From Microbacterium sp. SORGH_AS_1204 (lineage in GTDB: Bacteria > Actinomycetota > Actinomycetes > Actinomycetales > Microbacteriaceae): 64,000 nt of DNA. The notes beneath the pieces are model-generated. The model was not told where the DNA came from and ran no database searches. It saw only the letters and a program-made list of their open reading frames with translations. The stretch spans positions 3,038,001-3,102,000 of the forward strand of contig NZ_JAUTBD010000001.1 in the NCBI RefSeq assembly GCF_030818935.1. Direction: 5' to 3'. Shown here one piece after another: positions 55,868 through 64,000 of the stretch. How positions within the stretch are numbered: position 1 is the first letter of the stretch; every line of letters begins with the position of its first letter. Position numbers and translations under genes: made by a program.

Positions 55868-56971
55868 ATGAAACTGTCCCCGTCACTCGATCCCCGGCGG
55901 TGGTGGTCCGACGCGGTGACCGCCGATCGTCTGGTGCTCGCCGCCAAGACCGCCGCGGCCGCCGCCCTCGCCTGGTACCTCGCTCCGCTCGTGCCCTTCG
56001 CCCAGAGCGAGTACTCGTACTACGCACCCCTCGGTGTGCTGGTGAGCATGTACCCCACGGTCGCCCGCTCCGCCTCCAGCGGCGCGCAGGCGGTGATCGG
56101 GCTCGCGCTCGGCATCGGTCTGGGGCTTGCGAGTCTGGCGGTGGTCGGGCTCGGGATGCCGCGCATCGTCGCGGTGGCCCTCGCCATCCTTCTGGGCGTG
56201 CTCCTGGCGGGCGTCCGCGCCCTCGGCGTCGGACGGGACTGGGTCGCGATCGCGGCGCTCTTCGTCCTCCTGCTCGGTGGGGCGGACCCCGACGGCTACT
56301 CGTCGTCGTACCTCATCACGATGGCTTTCGGCGTGCTCATGGGCGTCGTCGTCAATCTCGTCGTGGTGCCGCCCCTGCGGGTGCAGCGCGCCGAGAACCG
56401 TCTCTCCCGGCTGCGCGACGACCTGGGCGAAGCACTGCACCGCATCGCCGACGCCCTCGCCGGTCGCGCTTTCGACGCGGACGCCGCCGACGCGGCCACG
56501 GCGAACCTGATGGGTACGCTGGCCGACGTGCGGGAGGAGGTCGAACTGGCCGAGGAGAGCCGTCGCTACAACCCGCGCGGACGCCGCGTGCACGCCCCCC
56601 GTGACCTGAACCGCCGTCGCCTCGACTCCCTCACCGGCACCGCCGACGCGACGCGCGAACTGTCGGCCGCCCTCGCCCGCCTCACCGCCGGACCTGAGGT
56701 CGACGCGCGTCTGCCCGACGAGGCGCGACGGGCACTGGCGGAGGCCGTCGAAGCGGTCTCGCATCTCGTGACCACGCCGCCAGAGCCCGACGCGACCGCC
56801 GCCCCGCTCCGCGGCGCTGAGCGCGCTCTCGCCCGCTACACCGACCGCCTGCGCGCGCTCGAAGCGCACGAGGAACCGCTCGACGCTTGGGAGGCTGCGG
56901 TGAGTCTGCGCCGCGTCATCGCCGCCTGCGGACCGTTCTCTGATCCGGATGCCGGCACCGCGACGCGGTGA
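55868..56971 (+). CDS. FUSC family protein (aromatic acid exporter-like)
   Basis: A 367-residue protein. The N-terminal half has about six membrane helices (VLAAKTAAAAALAWYLAPLV, residues about 22-41; a second at YAPLGVLVSMYPTVARSASS; then four more to about 175), followed by a cytosolic helical half of about 190 residues rich in charged heptads. This is the arrangement of FUSC/YhfK/AaeB-like transporters. The exported substrate is unknown. Its stop faces the sugar kinase gene with 200 bp between. Confidence 0.83.
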   Translation: MKLSPSLDPRRWWSDAVTADRLVLAAKTAAAAALAWYLAPLVPFAQSEYSYYAPLGVLVSMYPTVARSASSGAQAVIGLALGIGLGLASLAVVGLGMPRIVAVALAILLGVLLAGVRALGVGRDWVAIAALFVLLLGGADPDGYSSSYLITMAFGVLMGVVVNLVVVPPLRVQRAENRLSRLRDDLGEALHRIADALAGRAFDADAADAATANLMGTLADVREEVELAEESRRYNPRGRRVHAPRDLNRRRLDSLTGTADATRELSAALARLTAGPEVDARLPDEARRALAEAVEAVSHLVTTPPEPDATAAPLRGAERALARYTDRLRALEAHEEPLDAWEAAVSLRRVIAACGPFSDPDAGTATR

Positions 56972-57171
56972 CCCCGACTCGGCCTCCGGACGCACGTGGG
57001 CACGCACGTCCCCCGCGGGTGCGTCCGCGATGCCGTTCACCACGACGCCATTCGCGGTGGCGGAGGGAGGGGAAGGGGGGAGGGGAGGACGCATCGAGCC
57101 GTTCGGTCCTCCCCCGCGCCCTCCTCCTCCGCTCAGCACGCCGATGCGCGCCGCTGCCCCACGAGGGAGGA

Positions 57172-58413
57172 TCAGCCCGCCGACACGACCCCGTCGAGTG
57201 CTCGCTCCAACGCCGCCGCGGTCGCCGCACGCGACGCGGACGGCACCGCCGCCAGGAATCCGCCCACGAAGGTGTCGCCCAGGCCGATCGTCGTGGGATG
57301 GGCGGTGTCGACGACGAATGCGGGCACCCCGGTCGCCCCGAGCCCGCTCTCCGCAGCACGGACGACCGCCTCTCCGCCCGCGTGGCGCGGGAGCCGCGCG
57401 GTGTCGTCGACATCGGCGGCGCTGCACGCGTCGCCGAGGCGATAACGGGTTGCGGCCGTCCGGACCGCGCTCTTGAGGGCCTCCCGGTGGCGAGCCGCCG
57501 CGGGACCGACCGCGATGGCCCAGTACTTCGTGTGCACCACGAGCGCCCGGGCGGGAATGAGCGCGTGCACTTCGGCCAGCGCCGCAGTGACGTCGTGGGG
57601 CGACCGGAGATCGACCTGGCGGGCGAGGTACTCCTGCAGCTCGTCCTCGTTCATCCCGTACACGTCTATGCGGTCGAGCAGACGCGCACGAACGAGAGCG
57701 GAGAGCTCCCGCTGATAGAACCCGGCGTCTTCGTAGTAGACGAGTGCGTCGACAGGCAGTCGTCGCATCGCAGCGGCGAGATCGTCGAGCCGACGCTCGA
57801 GCAGCGCGGCATCCTGCATGGTGTTGAAACCCGAGACGAGGAAGGCCGCCGCATCGGCGAGGGCGTCGCCGAGATCGTGGGCGATGGCCATCTCGCGGTT
57901 GGGGGCGTCGTTGGCGAAGATGAGACGGTTGGATGCCGGCGCGGTCACCGCGCCGTCGGCCAGCGCCACGGTCGCGCCCTCGGGATACTGCACGATGAGA
58001 TGCGGGTCGAGGGTGTCGTGCGTCGCCGACGACACGATGCGCATCGACGCCGGCAGCAGTCGCCGCACGTTGTCGTCGATGCTGACGAGGTGCTGCACGG
58101 TCGGAACGCCGATGCGGTCGAGCGCGATGCCCGCGCGAACCCCGGTTCCGCCGAGCGTGATCTCGGTCTCGAAGTGCGCGGCGAAGCGCTCGACGATCTC
58201 CGATGAGAGCACGAAGCGCTCGCCTCCCCCACCCGTGGCGAGGAAGGCGAGCACCGTCACGACGAGCGCGCGTTCGTCGATGATCGGCGTCGTGGTGGTC
58301 AGCTCGTCGAGACGGATGCCGTGGCTGTGCGCAAGGGCCGTGAGCACGGCGGCATCCCACCGGGTCTCGTAGTCGACGGTGCCGCCGAGTCCGAGGACGA
58401 GGTCTTCTGCCAT
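57172..58413 (-). CDS. ADP-dependent phosphofructokinase/glucokinase family sugar kinase
   Basis: A 413-residue sugar kinase resembling archaeal-type ADP-dependent PFK/GK. GLGGTVDYE opens the fold; FLVSGFNTMQDAALLERRLD (about 193-212), YGMNEDELQEYL (the metal NExE-type motif) and VVHTKYWAIAVG follow; GLGDTFVGGF holds the catalytic Asp about residue 379. The family uses ADP as phosphate donor in archaea; the bacterial branch is poorly studied. It is the last gene of the sugar operon, after the aldolase. GGAGG lies 12 bp before ATG 58413; ATG 58425 is an alternative start. Confidence 0.82.
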   Translation of the reverse strand: MAEDLVLGLGGTVDYETRWDAAVLTALAHSHGIRLDELTTTTPIIDERALVVTVLAFLATGGGGERFVLSSEIVERFAAHFETEITLGGTGVRAGIALDRIGVPTVQHLVSIDDNVRRLLPASMRIVSSATHDTLDPHLIVQYPEGATVALADGAVTAPASNRLIFANDAPNREMAIAHDLGDALADAAAFLVSGFNTMQDAALLERRLDDLAAAMRRLPVDALVYYEDAGFYQRELSALVRARLLDRIDVYGMNEDELQEYLARQVDLRSPHDVTAALAEVHALIPARALVVHTKYWAIAVGPAAARHREALKSAVRTAATRYRLGDACSAADVDDTARLPRHAGGEAVVRAAESGLGATGVPAFVVDTAHPTTIGLGDTFVGGFLAAVPSASRAATAAALERALDGVVSAG

Positions 58414-58431
58414 GGCGCCGATCATCCTCCG

Positions 58432-59295
58432 TCAGTACAGGTCGGCCTTGCCGGCGGCGCCGAACAGGTCGATCTTCTCGGCCGCCGTGACCTTCATCGA
58501 GGCGATGCACTCGGGCTGGATCGCGTTGGGTTCGCGCAGGCGCCGGTCGGTACCGAGCACCTCGCGCATGCGGTCGTGGTAGGCCACCTTGATGTCGCTG
58601 GAGATGTTGATCTTGTTGATGCCGAGCGATACGGCACGCGAGAGCTCGGCATCCGGGTTGCTGGATCCGCCGTGCAGCACCAGCGGGATGCCGACGGCAG
58701 CCTTGATCTGCTCGAGCAGGTCGTGGCGGAGCTCGGGGTTCTTCTCCGCGGGGTAGAGACCGTGCGAGGTGCCGATGGCGATCGCGAGGCTGTCGACGCC
58801 CGTCTGCTCCACGAAGCGCACCGCGTCATCGACGTTCGTGTAGATGATCTCGGCCGCGCCCGACTCGCCGTAGCTGTCGTTCGCCCCGATCGTGCCCAGT
58901 TCGCCCTCGACCTGCACACCGACGGCGTGGGCGGCCTCGACCACCTTGCGGGTGAGCGCGACATTCTGCTCGAACGGCTCGAGCGAGGCGTCGATCATGA
59001 CCGAGGTGAAACCCGCCTGGATCGCGGTGACGATCTGCTCGTACGTTCCGCCGTGGTCCCAGTGGATGGCGACGGGAACGCTCGAGCGGTGCGCGCGGGC
59101 GTGCATCGCGGGGATCAAGTCGGTCGTGATGTGCGAGACCTCGTCGGGGTGGATGGCGATGATGACCGGAGCGGACTTCTCTTCGCTGATGTCCATGATC
59201 CCGGTGAACATCGCCCAATCGCTGATGTTGAAGGCCGGGATGGCGAAGCTGTGGGCGTTCGCCACGTCGAGGATGGACTTGCCGGTGTAGAGCAC
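58432..59295 (-). CDS. Class II fructose/tagatose-bisphosphate-type aldolase
   Basis: A 287-residue zinc aldolase. AIHWDHGGTYEQIVTAIQAG (about 77-96) gives the catalytic Asp80 and zinc ligand His81; GELG near 131-134, GTSHGLYP (His178) and LVLHGGSS (His208) complete the metal site; NISSDIK binds phosphate. It belongs with GatY/KbaY/FbaA, which cleave ketose 1,6-bisphosphates to DHAP and an aldehyde. The GTG at 59295 is fixed by AAGGAG 7 bp upstream. Its position between transporter and kinase genes shows that it handles a product of the imported sugar. Confidence 0.92.
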   Translation of the reverse strand: MLYTGKSILDVANAHSFAIPAFNISDWAMFTGIMDISEEKSAPVIIAIHPDEVSHITTDLIPAMHARAHRSSVPVAIHWDHGGTYEQIVTAIQAGFTSVMIDASLEPFEQNVALTRKVVEAAHAVGVQVEGELGTIGANDSYGESGAAEIIYTNVDDAVRFVEQTGVDSLAIAIGTSHGLYPAEKNPELRHDLLEQIKAAVGIPLVLHGGSSNPDAELSRAVSLGINKINISSDIKVAYHDRMREVLGTDRRLREPNAIQPECIASMKVTAAEKIDLFGAAGKADLY

Positions 59296-59330
59296 GGATT
59301 TCTCCTTGTTCGGGGTTGGGTGTGCGGAGG

Positions 59331-60203
59331 TCAGCTCTTCACCGACCCGGCCGTGAGGCCGCTGATGAAGAAGCGCTGGAAGAAGAGGAAGAGCACGAGG
59401 ACGGGGATCGAGCCGAGGATGCTCATCGCCATGATCTGGTTCCACTCGTAGGAGTGCTGCCCCATGAGCAACTGGATGCCGATGGGCACGGTGCGCATGT
59501 CGATGGTGCGCGTGAGCGTCAGCGCGAAGAGGAACTCGTTCCACGCGATCATGAAGGTGTAGATGCCGACGGAGACGATGCCCGGAATCGAGATCGGCAC
59601 GAGGACGCGCCAGAGGGCCGTGAAGGATCCGGCGCCGTCGACGCGGACCGCCTCGTCGAGCTCCTTGGGCAGGGTGTTGAAGTACCCGGTCATCATGATG
59701 ATCGCGTAGGGCAGCGTGAACACCATGTAGGTGAAGATGAGGCCGGGGTAGGTGTTGTAGAGCCCGAGCCCGACCATCAGCCCGAAGTACGGGATGAGCA
59801 GCGTGATCGGAGGCACAGCCTGGACGCTGACGATGATGACGTTGACGATGCGCTTGCCACGGAACTCGAACCGGCTGAACGCGTAGGCCGCCTGGATCGC
59901 CACCAGCAGCGTCAGGAGCGTGACGGCCCCGGCGACGACGTAGCTGTTGATGAAGAAGCGCACGGTCTCGGGGTTGGTGAAGATCGAGACGTACGCGTCG
60001 AACGAGAACGTGTCGGTGATGAGGCGCGGAGGGAGCTCGAAGATCTGCGTGTTCGATTTGAACGAACTCGACAGCATCCACAGCACGGGTCCGGCGGCGA
60101 AGACGGCGCCGATCAGCAGGCCGATGAGCACCCCGATCTTGGCGACACGGCGACGCGTGGCGGTGCTCGTGACGCGCGGGCGCGCGGCGGTGGTCAGGGC
60201 CAT
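59331..60203 (-). CDS. Carbohydrate ABC transporter permease (MalG family)
   Basis: A 290-residue permease with six helices. The N-terminal helix (about 24-46) is followed by the core and the EAA loop ELDEAVRVDGAGSFTALWRV, which docks the ATPase. The C-terminus ends VLFLFFQRFFISGLTAGSVK, typical of MalG/UgpE partners. It follows the MalF-type permease with a one-base gap. No ATPase gene is in the operon. Confidence 0.93.
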   Translation of the reverse strand: MALTTAARPRVTSTATRRRVAKIGVLIGLLIGAVFAAGPVLWMLSSSFKSNTQIFELPPRLITDTFSFDAYVSIFTNPETVRFFINSYVVAGAVTLLTLLVAIQAAYAFSRFEFRGKRIVNVIIVSVQAVPPITLLIPYFGLMVGLGLYNTYPGLIFTYMVFTLPYAIIMMTGYFNTLPKELDEAVRVDGAGSFTALWRVLVPISIPGIVSVGIYTFMIAWNEFLFALTLTRTIDMRTVPIGIQLLMGQHSYEWNQIMAMSILGSIPVLVLFLFFQRFFISGLTAGSVKS

Positions 60204-60204
60204 G

Positions 60205-61134
60205 TCAGTCCCTCGCCTTCTGGTGGCGGACGTAGAGCACCGCGATGATCATCGACATCGCCAAAACCAGCACCGCCGAGGTGGAGGCCATCGAGAAGTC
60301 GTAGGTCGCGAATGCGAGTTTGTAGGTGAAGGTGCTGAGCATCTCGGTGACGTCTATGGGGCCGCCGCCGGTGGTCAACCAGATGAGGGCGAACTGCTGC
60401 GAGGTCCAGATCAGATCGAGCAGCACGAGACTGACGATGATCGGACGCAGCTGCGGGATCGTCACGTTCCAGAAGCGCTGTGCCGGGCTCGCACCGTCGA
60501 CGGTCGCCGCCTCGTACAGGTCGCTCGGGATTCCCTGCAGACCCGCGAGCAGGCTCACCATGAAGAACGGGTAGCCGGCCCAGATGTTGATGAACGTCAC
60601 GGTTCCGAGCGCCAGTTGCGGCGAGGCGAGCCACTCGATGTTCGTGCTGAGCAGGAAGTTGACGATGCCGTTGGGTGCGAGCAGCATGCGCCACAGCACC
60701 GCGATGACGGCGACGGTGAACAGCCACGGCAGCACGTACAGCCCGCGGAAGATGGCACGCGGCACGGCGCCGATGAGGCTGCTGTTCAACAGCATCGCGA
60801 ACGACAGGCCCAGGACGAGGTGAGCGGCGACGCTGGTGAGCGTGAAGAAAAGGGTGTTGCCCGTCGCCTTCCAGAAGCCCGGGTCGGTGAGGATCGCGAC
60901 GTAATTGTCGAGGCCGACGACCTCGGGGCTCTTGTTGAGGATGACGTTGTCTTGGAAGGAGTACCCGATCACCATGACGATCGGGACGATCATCAGGATG
61001 AACAGCAGGATCAGCGTCGGCGACAGGAAGACGTAGGCCTCGCCGGCCTTCCGCAGCTGCCGGGTGCGGCGGGAAGCGGGTCGTCCGGTGACGATCACCT
61101 CGGTGTCGGGGGGTGTGAGGGTGCGCATTGTCAT
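60205..61134 (-). CDS. Carbohydrate ABC transporter permease (MalF family)
   Basis: A 309-residue permease with six helices, the first at AYVFLSPTLILLFILMIVPI (about 38-57). The EAA loop is PSDLYEAATVDGASPAQRFW. It pairs with the MalG-type permease. The start at 61134 is chosen; 61128 is an in-frame ATG two codons later. It lies 73 bp after the binding-protein gene with a strong hairpin in between. Confidence 0.93.
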   Translation of the reverse strand: MTMRTLTPPDTEVIVTGRPASRRTRQLRKAGEAYVFLSPTLILLFILMIVPIVMVIGYSFQDNVILNKSPEVVGLDNYVAILTDPGFWKATGNTLFFTLTSVAAHLVLGLSFAMLLNSSLIGAVPRAIFRGLYVLPWLFTVAVIAVLWRMLLAPNGIVNFLLSTNIEWLASPQLALGTVTFINIWAGYPFFMVSLLAGLQGIPSDLYEAATVDGASPAQRFWNVTIPQLRPIIVSLVLLDLIWTSQQFALIWLTTGGGPIDVTEMLSTFTYKLAFATYDFSMASTSAVLVLAMSMIIAVLYVRHQKARD

Positions 61135-61155
61135 GGTGTGCGGCTTTCGATGGGC

Positions 61156-61193
61156 GGGATGCCGCACCCTCCGCGAAGGTGGTGCGGCATCCC
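61156..61193 (-). terminator. Intercistronic hairpin after the sugar-binding protein gene
   Basis: GGGATGCCGCACC (61156-61168) and GGTGCGGCATCCC (61181-61193) are a perfect 13-bp inverted repeat. It stands between the binding-protein stop (61208) and the first permease start (61134). The arms contain GGATGCC and GGCATCC. It likely raises the ratio of binding protein to permease. Confidence 0.75.
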
Positions 61194-61207
61194 GGATCGG
61201 GGTCGGA

Positions 61208-62500
61208 TCAGAACTCCGACGTCCATTCGTCCTGCGTCTTGGACAGGGCGTCGCTCATCGACTGCTGACCGTCCAGAGCCGACTGGAACTGCGTTCCGAA
61301 CTGGCGCATGAGCTCCTCGGCGACGGGGAGGCCCGTGAACTCGTTCGCGGGGTAGCCGTCCTTATAGATCTCGAAGGCCGTCTTGAACAGCTCGTCGTCC
61401 TCGACGAAGGTCGGCACGCTCTCGGTGTTGCCGGGGAACGCCTTGGCCATCGTCGACAGCTCGCTGTTGACGTCGGTACTCATCAGGAACTGCACGAGTT
61501 TGAAGGCCGCGTCCTTGTGCTCGGAGTTCTCGGCGACGCCGATGCCCCACGAGGCGTACGGGATGCCGCGTTCGCCCGAGAAGCCGTCTTCGGCGGGGAT
61601 GGCGGAGATCGAGAACTGCAGATCGGGGTTCGACTCGCGAATGAGGTTGATGTGCGCGAGCGAGTCGATCATCATGCCGACCCGACCGTTGGTGAACTCC
61701 TCGACCTTGTCCTGCTCCTTCATCGTGAACGAGCCGGGAGCGATGACCCCGTCCTCCCAGAGCTGCTGGATGTAGTCGGTCGCCGACTCCACGTCGGAGT
61801 TGGTCAGGTCGGGCTGCCCGTCGTTCAGCATCGATCCGCCCGAGGCCCAGACCCACGACATCACATCGTTCTGCACACCGTTGGGGGCCTCGAGCGAGAG
61901 CGGGAGCACCCACCCGGAGACATCGCCGCCGAGGGCCGAGATCTTCTTGGCCGCGTCGGCGAACTCGGTCCGCGTCGACGGGGGCGCGCTGACGCCCGCC
62001 TGCGAGAGGATGCCGTCGTTGGTGAACATCGGGTACACGAAGTTGACCACCGGGATCATGTAGGTGCTGCCGTCGACCTGGATCTGGCTGGCGAGCTGGC
62101 TGTCGTCGTAGCCGGCGTCGCTCATCAGCTGCGAGAGGTCGGCGATCACGCCCTGGTTGGCGAAGTCGCTGACCCATGCGCCGTCGAGACCGACGACGTC
62201 GGGCATGGTGCCCGACGCGGCTCCCGCGAACAGCTGCTCCTTGGTCGAGGCGTAGGGACCGCTGACCAGGTCGACCTTGATACCGGGGTTCTCCTGCTCG
62301 AACTGGTCCATGAGTCCGCGGAACTCGCCGTCGCCGAGCTCGGGCTCCCACCATTGGGCGAACTCGATCGTGACGTCTCCGTCGGTCGCGGTTCCCGTGC
62401 TGCTGGACGAGCACCCCGCCATCGCCAGAAGAGTGGTGGTCGCTGCCGCGACACCGACGAGCTTGATGGCGTTCCGACGCCGGCGCCCGCTGTTGTCCAT
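61208..62500 (-). CDS. Sugar ABC transporter substrate-binding lipoprotein (SBP family 1)
   Basis: A 430-residue lipoprotein of the maltose-type binding-protein family. The signal peptide has a basic start (GRRRRNAIKL) and the lipobox LAMAGC with Cys30. The mature part has FAQWWEPELGDGEFRGLMDQ and FTNDGILSQAGVSAPPSTRT, and GRVGMMIDSLAHINLIRESN in the second lobe. It binds a mono- or oligosaccharide of unknown type outside the membrane. GAGGAGA before ATG 62500 supplies the ribosome site. It is the first gene of the five-gene operon and divergent from the DeoR regulator. Confidence 0.93.
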   Translation of the reverse strand: MDNSGRRRRNAIKLVGVAAATTTLLAMAGCSSSSTGTATDGDVTIEFAQWWEPELGDGEFRGLMDQFEQENPGIKVDLVSGPYASTKEQLFAGAASGTMPDVVGLDGAWVSDFANQGVIADLSQLMSDAGYDDSQLASQIQVDGSTYMIPVVNFVYPMFTNDGILSQAGVSAPPSTRTEFADAAKKISALGGDVSGWVLPLSLEAPNGVQNDVMSWVWASGGSMLNDGQPDLTNSDVESATDYIQQLWEDGVIAPGSFTMKEQDKVEEFTNGRVGMMIDSLAHINLIRESNPDLQFSISAIPAEDGFSGERGIPYASWGIGVAENSEHKDAAFKLVQFLMSTDVNSELSTMAKAFPGNTESVPTFVEDDELFKTAFEIYKDGYPANEFTGLPVAEELMRQFGTQFQSALDGQQSMSDALSKTQDEWTSEF

Positions 62501-62734
62501 CGTTTCTCCTCGTTGAGATCTGCCGTATTTAGCGCCGTTGTGCGCTTTCTTGCTGCTTTCAGCATGAGTATGCGCCTGCTTGCGGGGAAGCGTCAAGCGT
62601 TCGATGCACACTCGTGGCTATTGCTGCACGAAGTGGCGCGAGAAGCGGCAGAATCGACGGCTCAGCTGCAGCCTCATGCCGTTTTTCGGCGAAAACGGCG
62701 GAATCATCGGGATCACTGTGCTAGAGATGACCGC
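62501..62734. promoter_or_regulatory. Divergent control region of the sugar operon, with candidate DeoR operator
   Basis: GCCGTTTT (62678-62685) and AAAACGGC (62692-62699) form an 8-bp inverted repeat with a 6-nt centre, a likely operator. Nearer the operon, TGCGCTTTCTTGCTGCTTTC (about 62539-62558) holds a CTTTC-CTTTC direct repeat. TGCACGAAGTGG at about 62629 is a half-copy of palindrome family B. No gene is present in this 234-bp stretch. Confidence 0.55.
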
Positions 62735-63541
62735 ATGGACGCACCCGCAGTCACGACGAAGCGTCGTCTCCCCGCCGGACGCAAGGCCGAGCTCGCGGCG
62801 TACGTCGCCGAATCCGGGCAGGTGACCGTGGTCGACCTCGCCTCGCATTTCGGCGTCTCGATCGACACCGTGCGACGCGACCTCGACCAGCTCGACCGCG
62901 AAGGCATCGTCGTGCGCACGCACGGAGGAGCCGTCAGCGCGATGTCGGTCCCCGGTCGCGACCGCGGCCTCGACGTGCGCCTCCAGATGCAGATCACCGA
63001 GAAGGAACGCATCGCCGCCCTCGCCGTCGATCTCGTCGAAGACGGCTCCGTGCTGATGCTCAACGCAGGTACGACGACGCTCGCCGTCGCCCGCGCGCTG
63101 CGCAATCACCGGAACCTGACGATCGCGACGAACAACCTCCGCATCCCCGCCGAGATCTCGCCGAGCGTGTTCCGCGACCTCTACATCTTCGGCGGCGCCG
63201 TCCGCACCATCACCCAGGCGACGACCGGCCCGGTCACCCTGGCCATCAGCTCCCGCACCACCGAGGTCGACATCCGCTGCGATTACGCCCTCATCGCCGT
63301 GGGCGCGGTCGACGCTTCCGGGTACTCGACGAGCAACCTCGGTGACGCCACCATGATGGGCGAGATGATCGAGCGCGCCGATCGCACCGTCATCCTCGCC
63401 GACTCGAGCAAGCTCGACCGCCGCCTGTTCGCGCAGGTCACCCCGCTCGACAAGGCCGACTACCTCGTCACCGACGCGCCGCCCTCCCCCGACCTCGCAG
63501 CCGCGCTCGGCGAGGCAGGGGTCACCGTTCTCACGCCGTGA
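62735..63541 (+). CDS. DeoR/GlpR family transcriptional regulator
   Basis: A 268-residue repressor. The DeoR HTH is VTVVDLASHFGVSIDTVRRD (about 30-49), then LDQLDREGIVVRTHGGAV. The C-terminal sugar-phosphate sensor domain has MLNAGTTTLAVARAL (about 101-115), TNNLRIPAEI and DKADYLVTDAPP. Members respond to phosphorylated sugars. It is divergent from the transporter-aldolase-kinase operon and should repress it until the phosphorylated sugar appears. The start at 62735 is chosen; ATG 62727 lies in a different frame. Confidence 0.92.
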   Translation: MDAPAVTTKRRLPAGRKAELAAYVAESGQVTVVDLASHFGVSIDTVRRDLDQLDREGIVVRTHGGAVSAMSVPGRDRGLDVRLQMQITEKERIAALAVDLVEDGSVLMLNAGTTTLAVARALRNHRNLTIATNNLRIPAEISPSVFRDLYIFGGAVRTITQATTGPVTLAISSRTTEVDIRCDYALIAVGAVDASGYSTSNLGDATMMGEMIERADRTVILADSSKLDRRLFAQVTPLDKADYLVTDAPPSPDLAAALGEAGVTVLTP

Positions 63542-63560
63542 GCGCAGCAAGACGTCGTCG

Positions 63561-63649
63561 CTTGAACCTCGCTTGAATCACACGCTTGTGGTTTCAACTA
63601 AATTCGAATTCACTTGAACCCGGGAGCAGATGCCCCTAGTGCGCTTGAA
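63561..63649. promoter_or_regulatory. Repeat-rich promoter region of the Fic-family gene
   Basis: CTTGAA occurs at 63561, 63572, 63613 and 63644. Inverted pairs are TTGAA/TTCAA (63574-63578 and 63593-63597) around CACGCTTGTG, and the perfect palindrome AATTCGAATT at 63601-63610. The A/T content is much higher than around it. GAAGGGA before ATG 63660 is the ribosome site. It looks like an operator array, perhaps for autoregulation. Confidence 0.5.
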
Positions 63650-63659
63650 GGGACGATTC

Positions 63660-64000
63660 ATGGACCGGGCACGCTTCGCGCAGAGTCCGCTCGGCGCACT
63701 TCTTCCCATCGCCGGGACGGATGGAAGGGGCGATCACTATGAGCATGTTGCCTTCGCCGCCCATCCGCTGAGCGCCCCGCCTACCCTCAGCACCGGCACC
63801 TGGAACCGCGTTTCCCGAGCCAATCGGGCACTTGGCCGCCTGCAACAGGGATCACTGCTCGTGATAAACCCCGGCCTTCTTCGTCAGCCGACCCTTCGCC
63901 GTGAGGCACAGAGCACGTCCGCGCTCGAGGGAACCTATGCTCCCCTCGAGGACGTGCTAGCGGCCGACGTCATGCAGGGGAGCGAGCGGTCGGCGGCCCT
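63660..64000 (+). CDS. Fic family protein, N-terminal part cut by window edge
   Basis: From ATG 63660 the frame is open to the end of the window (113 residues). The N-terminal Fic region is visible: GTWNRVSRANRALGRLQQGS (about 46-65), then LLRQPTLRREAQSTSALEGT and YAPLEDVL, matching the Fic N domain motif rEa..SSaIEGt. Complete Fic proteins carry a catalytic HPFxxGNGR loop, beyond this window, and AMPylate or otherwise modify target proteins. Codon use (CTT, ATA, TAT, CAT, AAT) is unlike the neighbouring genes, a sign of recent acquisition. GAAGGGA precedes the start. Confidence 0.8.
   Translation, partial: MDRARFAQSPLGALLPIAGTDGRGDHYEHVAFAAHPLSAPPTLSTGTWNRVSRANRALGRLQQGSLLVINPGLLRQPTLRREAQSTSALEGTYAPLEDVLAADVMQGSERSAA

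Noticed and set aside
55883..58510. An 875-codon minus-strand frame across FUSC and the sugar kinase
   Set aside because: It is out of frame with both real genes, is Arg-rich and low in complexity, and has no family motif.
63636..63845. A 69-codon minus-strand frame at the right edge
   Set aside because: It is antisense to the Fic-family frame, which has a ribosome site and a recognisable N domain.

Overview
The window is a 64 kb piece of a high-GC (about 70%) actinobacterial chromosome. Gene content and codon use fit Microbacterium or a close Microbacteriaceae relative: TreXYZ trehalose synthesis, three DUF7882 proteins, DUF3072, DUF6421 and a SWIM-SNF2 helicase, with many genes whose start codon lies only 6-8 bp behind a TANNNT -10 box. 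No rRNA, tRNA, CRISPR array, IS element or integrase was seen. Genes are dense and mostly housekeeping or transport.

Layout. 1-6.4 kb: the start of pxpA (5-oxoprolinase subunit A), a fused DppD-DppF ATPase, and a convergent dppABC oligopeptide transporter; between the last two lies a block of palindromic and tandem repeats. 6.7-12.3 kb: spermidine-synthase-like protein, TPR-like protein, SprT-like protease, ComB-like phosphatase, an SRPBCC-like protein and a NarL-type two-component pair. 12.3-15 kb: Lrp regulator, DUF6421 protein and SDR. 15-20 kb: an MFS transporter and a SWIM-SNF2 helicase, each with one apparent frameshift. 20-31.6 kb: threonine-aldolase-like enzyme, M3 peptidase, NUDIX protein, esterase, an ABC-F remnant, Lhr helicase, Nei-type glycosylase and a hexapeptide protein. 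31.6-37.6 kb: a CitA/CitB-type two-component system convergent with a TctCBA tricarboxylate transporter. 37.7-42.7 kb: small membrane and regulatory genes. 42.9-49.4 kb: the treXYZ operon. 49.5-57 kb: hypothetical genes, a small alarmone synthetase, three DUF7882 paralogues, two divergent MarR genes, DUF3072, a hydrolase and a FUSC protein. 57.2-63.5 kb: a sugar operon (binding protein, two permeases, class II aldolase, ADP-dependent-type sugar kinase) with a divergent DeoR regulator. The right edge cuts a Fic-family gene whose codon use differs from its neighbours.

How parts work together. CitA senses a carboxylate and CitB probably drives tctCBA; the same 16-bp motif lies upstream of both citA and tctC, a candidate CitB operator. 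TreX debranches glycogen, TreY makes the terminal maltooligosyl-trehalose, and TreZ releases trehalose. The sugar operon imports a sugar, phosphorylates it and cleaves the product; it has no ATPase gene of its own, so a shared MsiK-type ATPase is likely.

Most unusual signals: (1) the heptamer GGATGCC/GGCATCC, about 110 copies by hand count against about 15 expected, in both orientations and also as the arms of terminator-like hairpins, resembling the behaviour of DNA-uptake sequences; (2) the candidate CitB operator; (3) two genes of the citrate locus without a usual start codon (ATA for citB, ATC for tctB); (4) three families of dispersed palindromes and several minisatellites that abut stop codons.
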